From Candidatus Latescibacterota bacterium (lineage in GTDB: Bacteria; Krumholzibacteriota; Krumholzibacteriia; Krumholzibacteriales; Krumholzibacteriaceae): 34,028 nt of DNA. Each line of letters opens with the position of its first letter. Position 1 is the stretch's first letter. The notes beneath the pieces were generated by a model. The model saw nothing but the letters and a program-made list of their open reading frames with translations, ran no database searches and was not told the origin of the DNA. Of the stretch, positions 8,646-16,578 are shown piece by piece. The stretch is from assembly GCA_019038625.1 (NCBI GenBank), contig JAHOYU010000198.1, forward strand, positions 1 through 34,028, in the 5' to 3' direction. Position numbers and translations under genes: made by a program.

Positions 8646-8685
8646 TATCGAAGGATATTCTGTTTTCTTTCAAGGAGGTAATATC

Positions 8686-8991
8686 ATGACGGATGTCGAG
8701 TTCAAAGGATGGGAGATTCCTGTCAGCGATCTCGAAAACATGCTGGAGTTGTGCAAGACTACAGGAATGAAGAGCATGGTCTTTGGCACTGCATGCATGG
8801 AACGCGATGAGGTCGTTGAATTCATCGACCCGAATGGCGGAGAATATAAATACGGAAGTTACAAATTGTTCATCAAGGGATATATTGTCAAATCCCTTGG
8901 TCTATTGTGCGCTTTCCCTCTCGCTCCGGCAGTCACCTATTTCGATGAATTCCCTCCGATCCCGCCAGAACCGTTCAAGGACGGCCCCTGA
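8686..8991 (+). CDS. Small protein of unknown function
   Basis: A 101-residue protein I do not recognise. The frame is open further upstream, overlapping the kinase gene end, but ATG 8686 has an excellent AAGGAGG at 6 bases and is chosen. It starts FKGWEIPVSDLENMLELCKT, is mildly acidic, has a short hydrophobic stretch (YIVKSLGLLCAFPLAP, about 69-84) and a proline-rich tail FPPIPPEPF. No signal peptide. It sits 40 bases after the kinase gene and before a strong terminator, so it is probably the last gene of the kinase transcript. Confidence 0.7.
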   Translation: MTDVEFKGWEIPVSDLENMLELCKTTGMKSMVFGTACMERDEVVEFIDPNGGEYKYGSYKLFIKGYIVKSLGLLCAFPLAPAVTYFDEFPPIPPEPFKDGP

Positions 8992-9020
8992 CACTCTGCT
9001 CGTGCTATAAAAGGGAAAAA

Positions 9021-9053
9021 GGGATTGCCGCTGGAAAGGCAATCCCTTTTTTT
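9021..9053 (+). terminator. Rho-independent terminator
   Basis: A perfect 9-bp stem, GGGATTGCC (9021-9029) and GGCAATCCC (9038-9046), with an 8-base loop, is followed by seven T. It ends the rightward kinase transcript; the A-run on its left side could let it work leftward too. Confidence 0.93.
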
Positions 9054-9062
9054 CATGTTTTA

Positions 9063-9092
9063 TAAAGCCCGGAGGTGGCGTTCCGGGCTTTA
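9063..9092 (-). terminator. Hairpin terminator for the leftward TonB gene
   Basis: TAAAGCCCGGA (9063-9073) pairs perfectly with TCCGGGCTTTA (9082-9092) around an 8-base loop. It lies just downstream of the TonB gene stop and its leftward continuation is T-poor (CTTTATAAAA), so termination efficiency is uncertain. It faces the terminator at 9021-9053 between convergent genes. Confidence 0.65.
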
Positions 9093-9123
9093 CTTTAAAG
9101 CAGGAGCGTGACAGTTCGAGTGG

Positions 9124-9744
9124 TCAGTTCAGCCTGAACGAGACTGGCACAGCGATGCTGGCCTGAACAGGGACCACTCCCTGCCTTGCGGGCTCGAAGA
9201 GAAACTGCATAACCGCAGCGATAGCAGCCCTCTCCAGTACAGATGTAACGCTGGAGTGAATTATCACAGCCGAAATTACCTTGCCATCGGTTCCCAGGAG
9301 AGCCTTGATCAGGACATCCCCCTCAACACCGGCAAGCCTGGCCAGTTCGGGATATTCCGGTCTGACCGATCTAATTAGTACCGGGCTCTTGTCGAAGGCA
9401 TAATAGACTGGGACCGTCTCCTGAAGGATCGGAGCATTGAACTGATTCTTGAATATATCCGGAGTCATGGTTCTGGGGAAAAACGGTTCATCCTCCACCT
9501 CCCCTGCCCCGACTTTGACAACCGGAACAAGAGCAGGTGCCTTGACCTCTGGTGGTTCTTCTATCTCTATTATGGGTTCCATCTTTATAACATCGAATAC
9601 TGGTTGTTCTGCCAGTCGGTATGGAGAAAATGTGAACGGGGGAATAAGATAGAACAGGGCGAAATGTATTGCTATCGCGCCTAGCACCGCACGTCCTATA
9701 TAGAGTTTATAATCACCCTTGAACTTCGCGTTAACAGTCAGCAT
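9124..9744 (-). CDS. TonB-family energy transducer
   Basis: A 206-residue inner-membrane protein. ATG 9744 follows GGGAGGTGTCGA. One N-terminal membrane anchor lies at about 16-36 (YIGRAVLGAIAIHFALFYLI); a proline- and glutamate-rich periplasmic stretch follows (IIEIEEPPEVKAP); the TonB C-terminal domain is about 113-206 with SVRPEYPELARLAGVEGDVL and a final beta strand VPVSFRLN. TonB couples the proton-motive force through ExbB/ExbD to outer-membrane receptors; neither exb gene nor a receptor is in this window. The anchor lacks the SxxxH of classical TonB but has a nearby His (AIHFALF), and many Bacteroidetes/FCB relatives look like this. Confidence 0.9.
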   Translation of the reverse strand: MLTVNAKFKGDYKLYIGRAVLGAIAIHFALFYLIPPFTFSPYRLAEQPVFDVIKMEPIIEIEEPPEVKAPALVPVVKVGAGEVEDEPFFPRTMTPDIFKNQFNAPILQETVPVYYAFDKSPVLIRSVRPEYPELARLAGVEGDVLIKALLGTDGKVISAVIIHSSVTSVLERAAIAAVMQFLFEPARQGVVPVQASIAVPVSFRLN

Positions 9745-9846
9745 TCGACACCTCCCATGATTCTCTCCCGGCCTTATAGGCCGCCATCATCTCACGGTCG
9801 GTACCAGTCGGTTTTGAGTGGGGTCGGTTTCCCTTGTGGCAGGTTT

Positions 9847-9875
9847 AATATAATACTTTTTTTCTCTGGACGCAA
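9847..9875 (-). promoter_or_regulatory. Promoter of the TonB gene
   Basis: Read leftward, TTGCGT (9875-9870), 17 bases and TATATT (9852-9847) form a likely sigma70 promoter between the M14 peptidase stop and the TonB gene, giving an untranslated leader of about 100 bases. That leader contains a small perfect hairpin, CGGCCT-TAT-AGGCCG at 9769-9783. Confidence 0.45.
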
Positions 9876-9888
9876 TGCAGTTAAAATC

Positions 9889-12579
9889 TCACTCGACTGA
9901 CGGGTCCGGAAGAAGCAATCCGTTCAGAAGTAGTTTGTAACATCCGGCTGTCGATGCCCTGAACTGGGGATTGAATCCATAGAGGACCAGCTGCCCCTTG
10001 TTCTTGCGGAACCAGACAAGGGCAGCGTGCCCTCCCGCTTCCTCAAGTTTTTCAGCATATCCACTCACGAGGATATCACTTTCCGGGATCCTGCCCACTA
10101 CCCGTCTGTCCATATCAAAGGCGGGGATGGAAGTTGCGAACACCGGTCTCCCACGAAAAAACACGTTTACCTTCTTCCCCATACCCAGACTTAATAGATG
10201 GTCGGTCGCCAGATCTATTCTCACCAGCGAGCCCGGGCAATACAACCCCTTTTCCTTCAAACGTTTCGAAATATCGTTGAAGGGAAGAGTGAATTCGTCA
10301 CCGTTGTCCTTCTCCTCGGATAGAGCTAACTCTCCGCTGAACAATCCCGCCGATCTTCCCCATGCTAAAACAGTCCCGCCGGAATCGATGAACCTGAGCA
10401 GTTTCTCTTTTCCCTTTTTCCCCATACCTTTTGTATAACCCGGCGGATAACCACTCGAATAATATCTCTCTCCTGACTTGTATTTACCTGTCATCAGGAC
10501 AGATTCATCAGTGTCCGGTATAAGGATAACGTCAAATTTTCCGGCCAGGTCCCTGTCCTCCAGCTCACCGGGCCGTAGAACCTTAAAGGGTATACCGTAG
10601 TCGTCTAAAAGATACCTGGTCCATCCTGCGTCCATGTCGTGCCGGAAAGTCTCTACCAGGCCTGTCCGAGGTATTGTGAGCTTCGTCAGCGAATCCTCTC
10701 CCGGAATCATATCTTCTCCGGTAAGACATAGCGGCTGAACGCTGAGACCATCATTCAGTAAAGCAAGCTTTTCCCCATTTCCACTGACCAGGAAACTACC
10801 CTTTTCAAATACGGCCGGTCCGGCTTCGAAATCCTCGTCCAGCCTGAATACCGACAGCCCACGTTCCGCGGCTTTGAAAACAGCCTTAAAACTCTCGTTA
10901 TATCTCACGTTGAGCAGGACATGCCTGATATTTTGATCTTCCGGCCTGCTATAAAGTCCATCGATCCTGAACCGGCCCTCGATCTCACTCATCGAAGTCT
11001 CAATACCAGGTTCTCTTTTATCTATCCTGAACGAAGTCACTCCCCTGTGAAGAGGCAATGACCATGAAGTGATATCATAAGGTTTGATGATCTCTCCACC
11101 CGGAGTATAGTGCCTTACCGGAAATTGCTGACGTTCCATCACTTCCTTGATAAAAGCTCTGAAGGGTTGAGCCAGGGGGACCACTATATCGCCCCTTTGA
11201 ATAATAGTTCCTTCACCTGTCAGGATATCATCTTTAGTCTCATATACTTTTACACCATGCTCCTTCAGCAGATCGACGATATGGCAGAGTTCACCCAGGT
11301 CACGCTGCCTCTCGATTCCCGATGGCATCACGAAATAGAAAGGAGGCTCTGTCTTTCCCTTCTCTACCTCTATTTGGCAGATATTATTTCTGAACCGGAG
11401 AATATCCTTTCGGTGATTCGAAGCGGTCCTGATTATCGACATCGTCGAACTTATCTCATAATCAACGATATCGGAGAGTCGCCACCATCCTCCCTCCCAC
11501 GGCTGCGGCATGTTGGTACCTTTCTTGTATTCGGAAAGTCCTTTTCCATGGACACGCAGTTCTCCCGGTTCCACGTAGACCGGTTTTGCATATTGCGCAC
11601 TGGCGCTTTCGGTGAGAAATCCGATCACGTTCTTCCATATACAAGTCTCCGTAGATCCGGGCCAGTAGTCGTCGAACAGGTACTGGCGGGTCACACCCGA
11701 ACAACCGTCAGCGGTCATATCCTTCATAAGGTTCGATCCGAATATACCGATCCAGTTCCAGAGGGAAGCATCAATGTTCTGTGCTATCGGATCATGGTTG
11801 GGCGGCACGAAATAGCGTACACCGCTCGATCCCATCTGGTGCTTCTCGACCATTACCTGTGGAAACCACTCATGGCTGAATAATCTCGATACAGCTTTCG
11901 TATCCATTTGTGTCAAAGTCACAAAATCGCGATTATTGTCATGGCCGACATATTTATGATAGATGCCGGGCATCCTCGAGCCCTCGAATCTGGTTCCCTT
12001 GTACTCCATGTAATGATGGACGACCATATCCATCCCGTCAGGATTGTGGCAGGGGACAAACATGTAGACGACTTCGTCCAGCGACTTGATCTTTGATGAG
12101 ATATCAGTCGTAACGAGATCATACGCTATCAGGGGGGCAGATTGAGAAGGTCCGACTTCGCTTGAATGCATCGAAAGCGTAGCGACGAAGAACACCCTGC
12201 CATCATCTATCATCTGTTCAAGTTCTGATTGGGGGATATCCTGTTCAAGAGCGAGTCTTTTATTGATTATTTTCAATTCATCGAGTCGCCCGATATTTTC
12301 CTCCGATGATATGAAGACGACAAAAATCGTCCTTCCCATCGGAGAGATTCCGATCTCCCTCATCTCCATCATCGGAGAAGCCTGATCCAGTAGCCCAAGA
12401 TATTCGATCAACTGATCATAGTCGAAGAGTTCTCCATCAGCCCCAGGCTTAAAACCGAAGAATTCTTCAGGGCTTGTAAATCCCCCGGCCACAGCCTGCC
12501 CGCCTGAAAAACATCCGAGTAGTGATAAACCCAATACAATGACTATGATCCTTTTGAGATAATATACAGAGATGAGCAT
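9889..12579 (-). CDS. Secreted M14-family zinc carboxypeptidase, lipoprotein
   Basis: An 896-residue exported peptidase. ATG 12579 follows GAGGAGGAAAGG. The signal peptide ends in LLGC (Cys23), a lipobox. The M14 catalytic domain occupies about 50-400: zinc ligands His138 and Glu141 in MHSSE, NPDGMD (179-184), NNRDF (215-219) and the third ligand His247 in EKHQMG. The long C-terminal half (about 400-890) is not a standard carboxypeptidase part; it includes a class I amidotransferase-like alpha/beta stretch (KFDVILIPDTDE, then GGTVLAWGRSAGLFSGEL) seen in other large M14 proteins. The enzyme should trim peptides in the periplasm or at the cell surface. The downstream TonB gene is co-oriented but has its own promoter. 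Confidence 0.88.
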   Translation of the reverse strand: MLISVYYLKRIIVIVLGLSLLGCFSGGQAVAGGFTSPEEFFGFKPGADGELFDYDQLIEYLGLLDQASPMMEMREIGISPMGRTIFVVFISSEENIGRLDELKIINKRLALEQDIPQSELEQMIDDGRVFFVATLSMHSSEVGPSQSAPLIAYDLVTTDISSKIKSLDEVVYMFVPCHNPDGMDMVVHHYMEYKGTRFEGSRMPGIYHKYVGHDNNRDFVTLTQMDTKAVSRLFSHEWFPQVMVEKHQMGSSGVRYFVPPNHDPIAQNIDASLWNWIGIFGSNLMKDMTADGCSGVTRQYLFDDYWPGSTETCIWKNVIGFLTESASAQYAKPVYVEPGELRVHGKGLSEYKKGTNMPQPWEGGWWRLSDIVDYEISSTMSIIRTASNHRKDILRFRNNICQIEVEKGKTEPPFYFVMPSGIERQRDLGELCHIVDLLKEHGVKVYETKDDILTGEGTIIQRGDIVVPLAQPFRAFIKEVMERQQFPVRHYTPGGEIIKPYDITSWSLPLHRGVTSFRIDKREPGIETSMSEIEGRFRIDGLYSRPEDQNIRHVLLNVRYNESFKAVFKAAERGLSVFRLDEDFEAGPAVFEKGSFLVSGNGEKLALLNDGLSVQPLCLTGEDMIPGEDSLTKLTIPRTGLVETFRHDMDAGWTRYLLDDYGIPFKVLRPGELEDRDLAGKFDVILIPDTDESVLMTGKYKSGERYYSSGYPPGYTKGMGKKGKEKLLRFIDSGGTVLAWGRSAGLFSGELALSEEKDNGDEFTLPFNDISKRLKEKGLYCPGSLVRIDLATDHLLSLGMGKKVNVFFRGRPVFATSIPAFDMDRRVVGRIPESDILVSGYAEKLEEAGGHAALVWFRKNKGQLVLYGFNPQFRASTAGCYKLLLNGLLLPDPSVE

Positions 12580-12685
12580 CCTTTCCTCCTCTTATCATGC
12601 TGAAATTCAAGATATCAAGCTTGAGTAATTTCTTCATGCGTGACTGGTAGGATAACATAGACCCTGTCCTGATACCAATTTCCTT

Positions 12686-12714
12686 TTGACTGCCGAGGGC
12701 TCAGGCCATACAAT
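12686..12714 (+). promoter_or_regulatory. Promoter of the acetoacetyl-CoA synthetase gene
   Basis: TTGACT (12686-12691), exactly 17 bases, and TACAAT (12709-12714) make a strong sigma70-type promoter 75 bases before the ATG. It lies in the 210-base gap between the divergent peptidase and synthetase genes. Confidence 0.65.
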
Positions 12715-12789
12715 TGCCACTCTGAATATGACCAGGCGGGGATTACGTAGATAACGGATCCCGCCATGTGACAGCGAAAGGAACAATCG

Positions 12790-14745
12790 ATGAACGAGAT
12801 GCTCTGGCAACCTTCCAGGATACGGATTGAAGAGACCAACATGTTCAGGTTTATGAACTTTATCAATGAAAGATACGACCTTGACTTCTCCCTCTACGGG
12901 GAGCTTTGGGAATGGTCCATAGAAAACCTGCCATCTCTCTGGGAATCGCTCTGGGACTTTTTTGATATAATCCACTCAACTCCCTACGATGAAGTCCTCG
13001 TCGACGGCGATAAGATGCCTGGAGCCCGCTGGTTCACCGGAGCCAGGCTCAACTTCGCCGAAAACCTGCTCCGTTACAGGGACGACCGTGCGGCAATAAC
13101 CTCATGGAGCGAGAACGGAGATCAGAGAGAACTGACATACGCCCAACTCTATGACCGTGTCGCCAGACTTGCACGCGCAATGAGAGATATGGGCATCGAG
13201 AAAGATGATCGCGTCGTTGGGTTCATGCCCAACATCCCCGAGGCCATTATCGCGATGCTGGCTGCTGCGAGCATCGGGGCCACATGGTCATCTTGCTCCC
13301 CCGATTTCGGAATAAAGGGAGTACTGGACCGATTTGGACAGATAGACCCAAAGCTGATCTTTACTGCAAACGGCTATTCATATAACGGAAAAAACTTCAA
13401 TTCCCTAGAACAGATATCCGGCATACTCCAGAAACTTCCCTCCATAGAGAAGGTAGTAGTGGTCCCATATACAGACGAAAGCCCTGATATCGGTTCAATA
13501 GAGAATGGCATCCTGTTCGACGACTTCATCTCGTCCGAAGACGGTCTCGATATCGAGTTCGAACAGCTACCCTTCGACCACCCTCTATACATCATGTATT
13601 CGTCTGGCACGACCGGCCTTCCCAAGTGCATGGTCCAGAGTGCCGGAGGTATACTTATCCATCATATGAAGGAGCTGGCCCTGCATACGGATGTGAAAAG
13701 GGAGGACAATATCTTCTATTTCACCACCTGCGGATGGATGATGTGGAACTGGCTCACGAGTTCCCTTTCCCTTGGCGCGACCCTTGTCCTCTTCGATGGG
13801 TCACCTTTCTACCCGAATCCTGGAGCTCTTTTTAAAATGGCCGACAAAATCGGTGTAACGATCTTCGGCACCAGCGCGAAATATCTCTCTGCTGTAAACA
13901 AGGTCGGGCTGAAGCCAGCTGAAGAGTTCGGACTTTCATCGCTCAGGGCCATTCTCTCCACCGGTTCACCACTCAGTGTGACCGAGTTCGATTTCGTGTA
14001 CAGACATATAAAGAAAGACCTGTGCCTGTCCTCGATTGCCGGAGGGACCGACCTCAACGGCTGTTTTGCCGCTGGTAATCCGATGGGACCAGTCTACAGG
14101 GGTGAGTTGCAATGCAGGACCCTGGGCATGAATGTGAGAGCTTTCGGGTCTTCGGGGCAGTCCGTTGAAAATGAACAGGGAGAACTGGTCTGCCTGTCTC
14201 CCTTCCCATCGATGCCTATATATTTCTGGGATGACGAGGACGGCGTAAAGTATCACAGGGCATATTTTGATGTGTATCCTGGCATATGGCGGCATGGGGA
14301 CTATGTGATGATCACCGGCACAGGAGGAGTAATCTTTTACGGCAGATCAGATTCTACCCTGAACCCGGGAGGTGTCCGCATCGGAACCTCCGAGATCTAC
14401 AGACAGGTCGATACGATTGAAGAAATCGAAGATTCTCTTGTAATCGGTCAGGATTGGAAAGACGATGTAAGGGTGATCCTCTTCGTCAAACTGCGTGCGG
14501 GGTTCGAACTGAGCGAAGAACTGATAACGAAAATAAAGAAGACGATCAGGAAGAATACCACACCGAGACACGTTCCCGCCAAGATACTGCCAATAGCCGA
14601 TATCCCCTATACGATAAATATGAAAAAAGTCGAGATTGCAGTAAACAAGATCATCCATGGCAAGTCAGTCACCAACCAGGAAGCACTGAGAAACCCGGAA
14701 GCGCTCGAATTGTACAGGGACATCCCTGAGCTTTCACTGGACTGA
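12790..14745 (+). CDS. Acetoacetyl-CoA synthetase
   Basis: A 651-residue ANL-superfamily ligase that makes acetoacetyl-CoA from acetoacetate, ATP and CoA in the cytosol. ATG 12790 follows AAAGGAACAATCG. Length and the N-terminal segment (MLWQPSRIRIEETNMFRFM, GARWFTGARLNFAENLL) are typical of the acetoacetate-CoA ligase branch rather than acetyl-CoA synthetase. The ATP-binding loop SSGTTGLPK is at 271-279, the AGGTDLNGCF adenylate motif near 418, GDYVMITGTGG in the hinge, and the C-terminal IPYTINMKKVE holds the adenylation Lys. The gene converges with an acyl-CoA dehydrogenase/thiolase-fold operon, so the cluster appears to handle keto acids and their CoA esters. Confidence 0.93.
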   Translation: MNEMLWQPSRIRIEETNMFRFMNFINERYDLDFSLYGELWEWSIENLPSLWESLWDFFDIIHSTPYDEVLVDGDKMPGARWFTGARLNFAENLLRYRDDRAAITSWSENGDQRELTYAQLYDRVARLARAMRDMGIEKDDRVVGFMPNIPEAIIAMLAAASIGATWSSCSPDFGIKGVLDRFGQIDPKLIFTANGYSYNGKNFNSLEQISGILQKLPSIEKVVVVPYTDESPDIGSIENGILFDDFISSEDGLDIEFEQLPFDHPLYIMYSSGTTGLPKCMVQSAGGILIHHMKELALHTDVKREDNIFYFTTCGWMMWNWLTSSLSLGATLVLFDGSPFYPNPGALFKMADKIGVTIFGTSAKYLSAVNKVGLKPAEEFGLSSLRAILSTGSPLSVTEFDFVYRHIKKDLCLSSIAGGTDLNGCFAAGNPMGPVYRGELQCRTLGMNVRAFGSSGQSVENEQGELVCLSPFPSMPIYFWDDEDGVKYHRAYFDVYPGIWRHGDYVMITGTGGVIFYGRSDSTLNPGGVRIGTSEIYRQVDTIEEIEDSLVIGQDWKDDVRVILFVKLRAGFELSEELITKIKKTIRKNTTPRHVPAKILPIADIPYTINMKKVEIAVNKIIHGKSVTNQEALRNPEALELYRDIPELSLD

Positions 14746-14777
14746 CCATCGCTGCCTCGTGTGGCCCCATTGGGGAC

Positions 14778-15935
14778 CTAAACGTCGAAGCAGCCTATAT
14801 GTCTTGATATCACGAGACGCTGGATCTCCGAAGTACCCTCTCCTATAGTCAGGAGCTTGTAGTCGCGGAAGAACCTCTCGACCTTGTATTCCTTCATCAG
14901 GCCGTATCCACCCAGTATCTGCACTGCGTTGTCGACAACCCGGCCCATCACTTCGCTGCAGTATAATTTCGACATGGCCGCCTGCTTTGAGAATGGTTTT
15001 CCCGCGTCCTTGAGGGCGCATGCTTTATAAAGAAGCGCTCGAGCAGCCTCGATCTCTGTAGCCATATCGGCAAGTTTAAACCCGTTCGCCTGGAATGTAG
15101 AAATGGCTCTTCCGAACTGCTCCCTTTCCCGCGCGTATTGAAGGGCAAGTTCGAATGCCCCCTGAGCACCTCCAAGTCCCATCGCCGCGATCGCAAGTCT
15201 GCCGTTGTCGAGGGTTTCGAGCATCTGCTTAAAACCTTCTCCTCTTTTTCCAAGAAGGTTCGCTTCGGGAACCCTGCAGTCCTCGAAGAAGAGTTCCCCG
15301 GTATCTGACGCCCTCCACATCATCTTCCCTGTCATCTTCTTCGCCTCGAATCCTGGAGTACCGTTCGGGACGAGGATACAGGACATCTCTTTCTTGCCAT
15401 CGCTTCTCTGGCCGGTTATCGCCTGGACGGTACAGACGCTGGCGAGTTCGGAACTTGAGTTAGTGATAAATATCTTGCTGCCGTCTATCACCCACTCACT
15501 ACCTTCCATCTTCGCTGTAGTCTTGCTCGCTCCGGCATCTGAACCCGCGTCTGGTTCTGTCAGGCCAAAGGAGGCGAGAATCTCGCCCTTGCAGAGCCTG
15601 GGAAGCCATTCCTCTTTCTGCTCCTCGTTCCCGTAATAATAGATAGGGCCGATACCCAGAGAATTCCCTGCCGCGACTGTCGCTCCCTGCGACCCGTCGA
15701 TCCTGGCGATCTCCTCGACCGCAATTATGTATGAGAGGTAGGTCATACCGGATCCGCCATATTTCTCTGGAACGATTATCCCGAAAAGCCCCATCTCGGC
15801 CATCTTCCGGGTAAGCTCGATAGAGAATTCTTCCTTCTCATCCAGCTCCAGAGCTACAGGAGCTATCTCGTTCTCGGCGAAGTCACGGATACTGTCGCGC
15901 AGCATCCTCTGCTCTTCAGCAAGTCCGTAATTAAT
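14778..15935 (-). CDS. Acyl-CoA dehydrogenase
   Basis: A FAD-dependent acyl-CoA dehydrogenase of about 375-385 residues oxidising a CoA ester to the 2-enoyl-CoA and passing electrons to ETF. Counting from the ATG at 15905, FAD-binding FGLTEPDAGSD lies at 113-123, and the catalytic base is Glu356 in IGEGTSEIQR, the short/medium-chain position. QILGGYGLMKEY is typical. The start is unusual: the family N-terminus ([L/Y]xLxEEQRMLRD) is encoded upstream of the ATG, and the only codon before an in-frame TAA that suits initiation is ATT at 15935, placed 7 bases after GGGGG. If ATG 15905 is used, ten conserved residues are lost. Last gene of the leftward thiolase-DUF35-dehydrogenase operon. Confidence 0.92.
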   Translation of the reverse strand: MNYGLAEEQRMLRDSIRDFAENEIAPVALELDEKEEFSIELTRKMAEMGLFGIIVPEKYGGSGMTYLSYIIAVEEIARIDGSQGATVAAGNSLGIGPIYYYGNEEQKEEWLPRLCKGEILASFGLTEPDAGSDAGASKTTAKMEGSEWVIDGSKIFITNSSSELASVCTVQAITGQRSDGKKEMSCILVPNGTPGFEAKKMTGKMMWRASDTGELFFEDCRVPEANLLGKRGEGFKQMLETLDNGRLAIAAMGLGGAQGAFELALQYAREREQFGRAISTFQANGFKLADMATEIEAARALLYKACALKDAGKPFSKQAAMSKLYCSEVMGRVVDNAVQILGGYGLMKEYKVERFFRDYKLLTIGEGTSEIQRLVISRHIGCFDV

Positions 15936-15975
15936 GCTACTACCCCCCTGTTACACAACTCACTTCATGTATATT

Positions 15976-16566
15976 CTAGAAACTGAACCCTTCAGGCAGA
16001 TCTTCTGCCTTCGTCCCGTCAGGGACCCAGGAGAGGTCCAGGATCGTAAATGTCGGATTCTTCGTCCTGAATATGGGAACGACCTTCATCCCCATCTCAG
16101 GTTCACCGATCGACATGTAACTCATCAGGATCGTATCGACTCCCTCAAACTCGATATTTATGAACTTTATTGGCTTATCGAGCACATTGAAGGCACCTGA
16201 GCGTTCACATACCATGAATGTGTGAACACTGGATTTAGTCCTGGCTTTATCGGTCATATCCAGGACTGTGTTCTTGCCGAGACAGTCAGGACAATGGATC
16301 CTGAACGGCTGGTAGATCGTTCCCTTGTACTCGCAGTCGGGATTGTCACATCTTGTGGCCAGCAATTTACCTTCTCCAAGTGCTTCGAAGAATGGTGCCT
16401 CTCCACCATACATGTGGATATAGGTCATAGCCCTCGGATTTGTCACCCCCATCAGCTTCAATCCATCATCTTCGTTCCGTATGGGCGTATTGGGAGTGGG
16501 GTGATGAAATTCACCCTTCAGCTTGTATCTTCTGTTCTTAACATTTACCTGTCCGAACGTACTCAT
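15976..16566 (-). CDS. DUF35 zinc-ribbon/OB-fold protein
   Basis: A 196-residue member of the Zn-ribbon/OB-fold family (DUF35) that partners thiolase-fold enzymes. ATG 16566 has AAGGAGAACGATA upstream and is 12 bases past the thiolase-fold stop. The zinc ribbon is Cys73-x4-Cys78 ... Cys92-x2-Cys95 (CDNPDC, CPDC); the OB part follows from about 108 to the end (SSVHTFMVC ... GVDTILMSYMSIGEPEMGMKV ... VPIFRTK). In known pairs the DUF35 protein holds the thiolase or aldolase active and may shuttle acyl-CoA. Fused forms such as ChsH2 in steroid degradation help Ltp2 cleave C-C bonds. Its N-terminal 50 residues are longer than usual. Confidence 0.9.
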   Translation of the reverse strand: MSTFGQVNVKNRRYKLKGEFHHPTPNTPIRNEDDGLKLMGVTNPRAMTYIHMYGGEAPFFEALGEGKLLATRCDNPDCEYKGTIYQPFRIHCPDCLGKNTVLDMTDKARTKSSVHTFMVCERSGAFNVLDKPIKFINIEFEGVDTILMSYMSIGEPEMGMKVVPIFRTKNPTFTILDLSWVPDGTKAEDLPEGFSF

Positions 16567-16578
16567 TATCGTTCTCCT

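Noticed and set aside
11110-11883. 257-residue rightward open frame
   Set aside because: It lies wholly inside the M14 peptidase gene in another frame, with no RBS and no recognisable domain.
14755-14782. Hairpin between the convergent synthetase and dehydrogenase genes
   Set aside because: Only a four-base CCCC/GGGG stem without a T-run; too weak to call a terminator.
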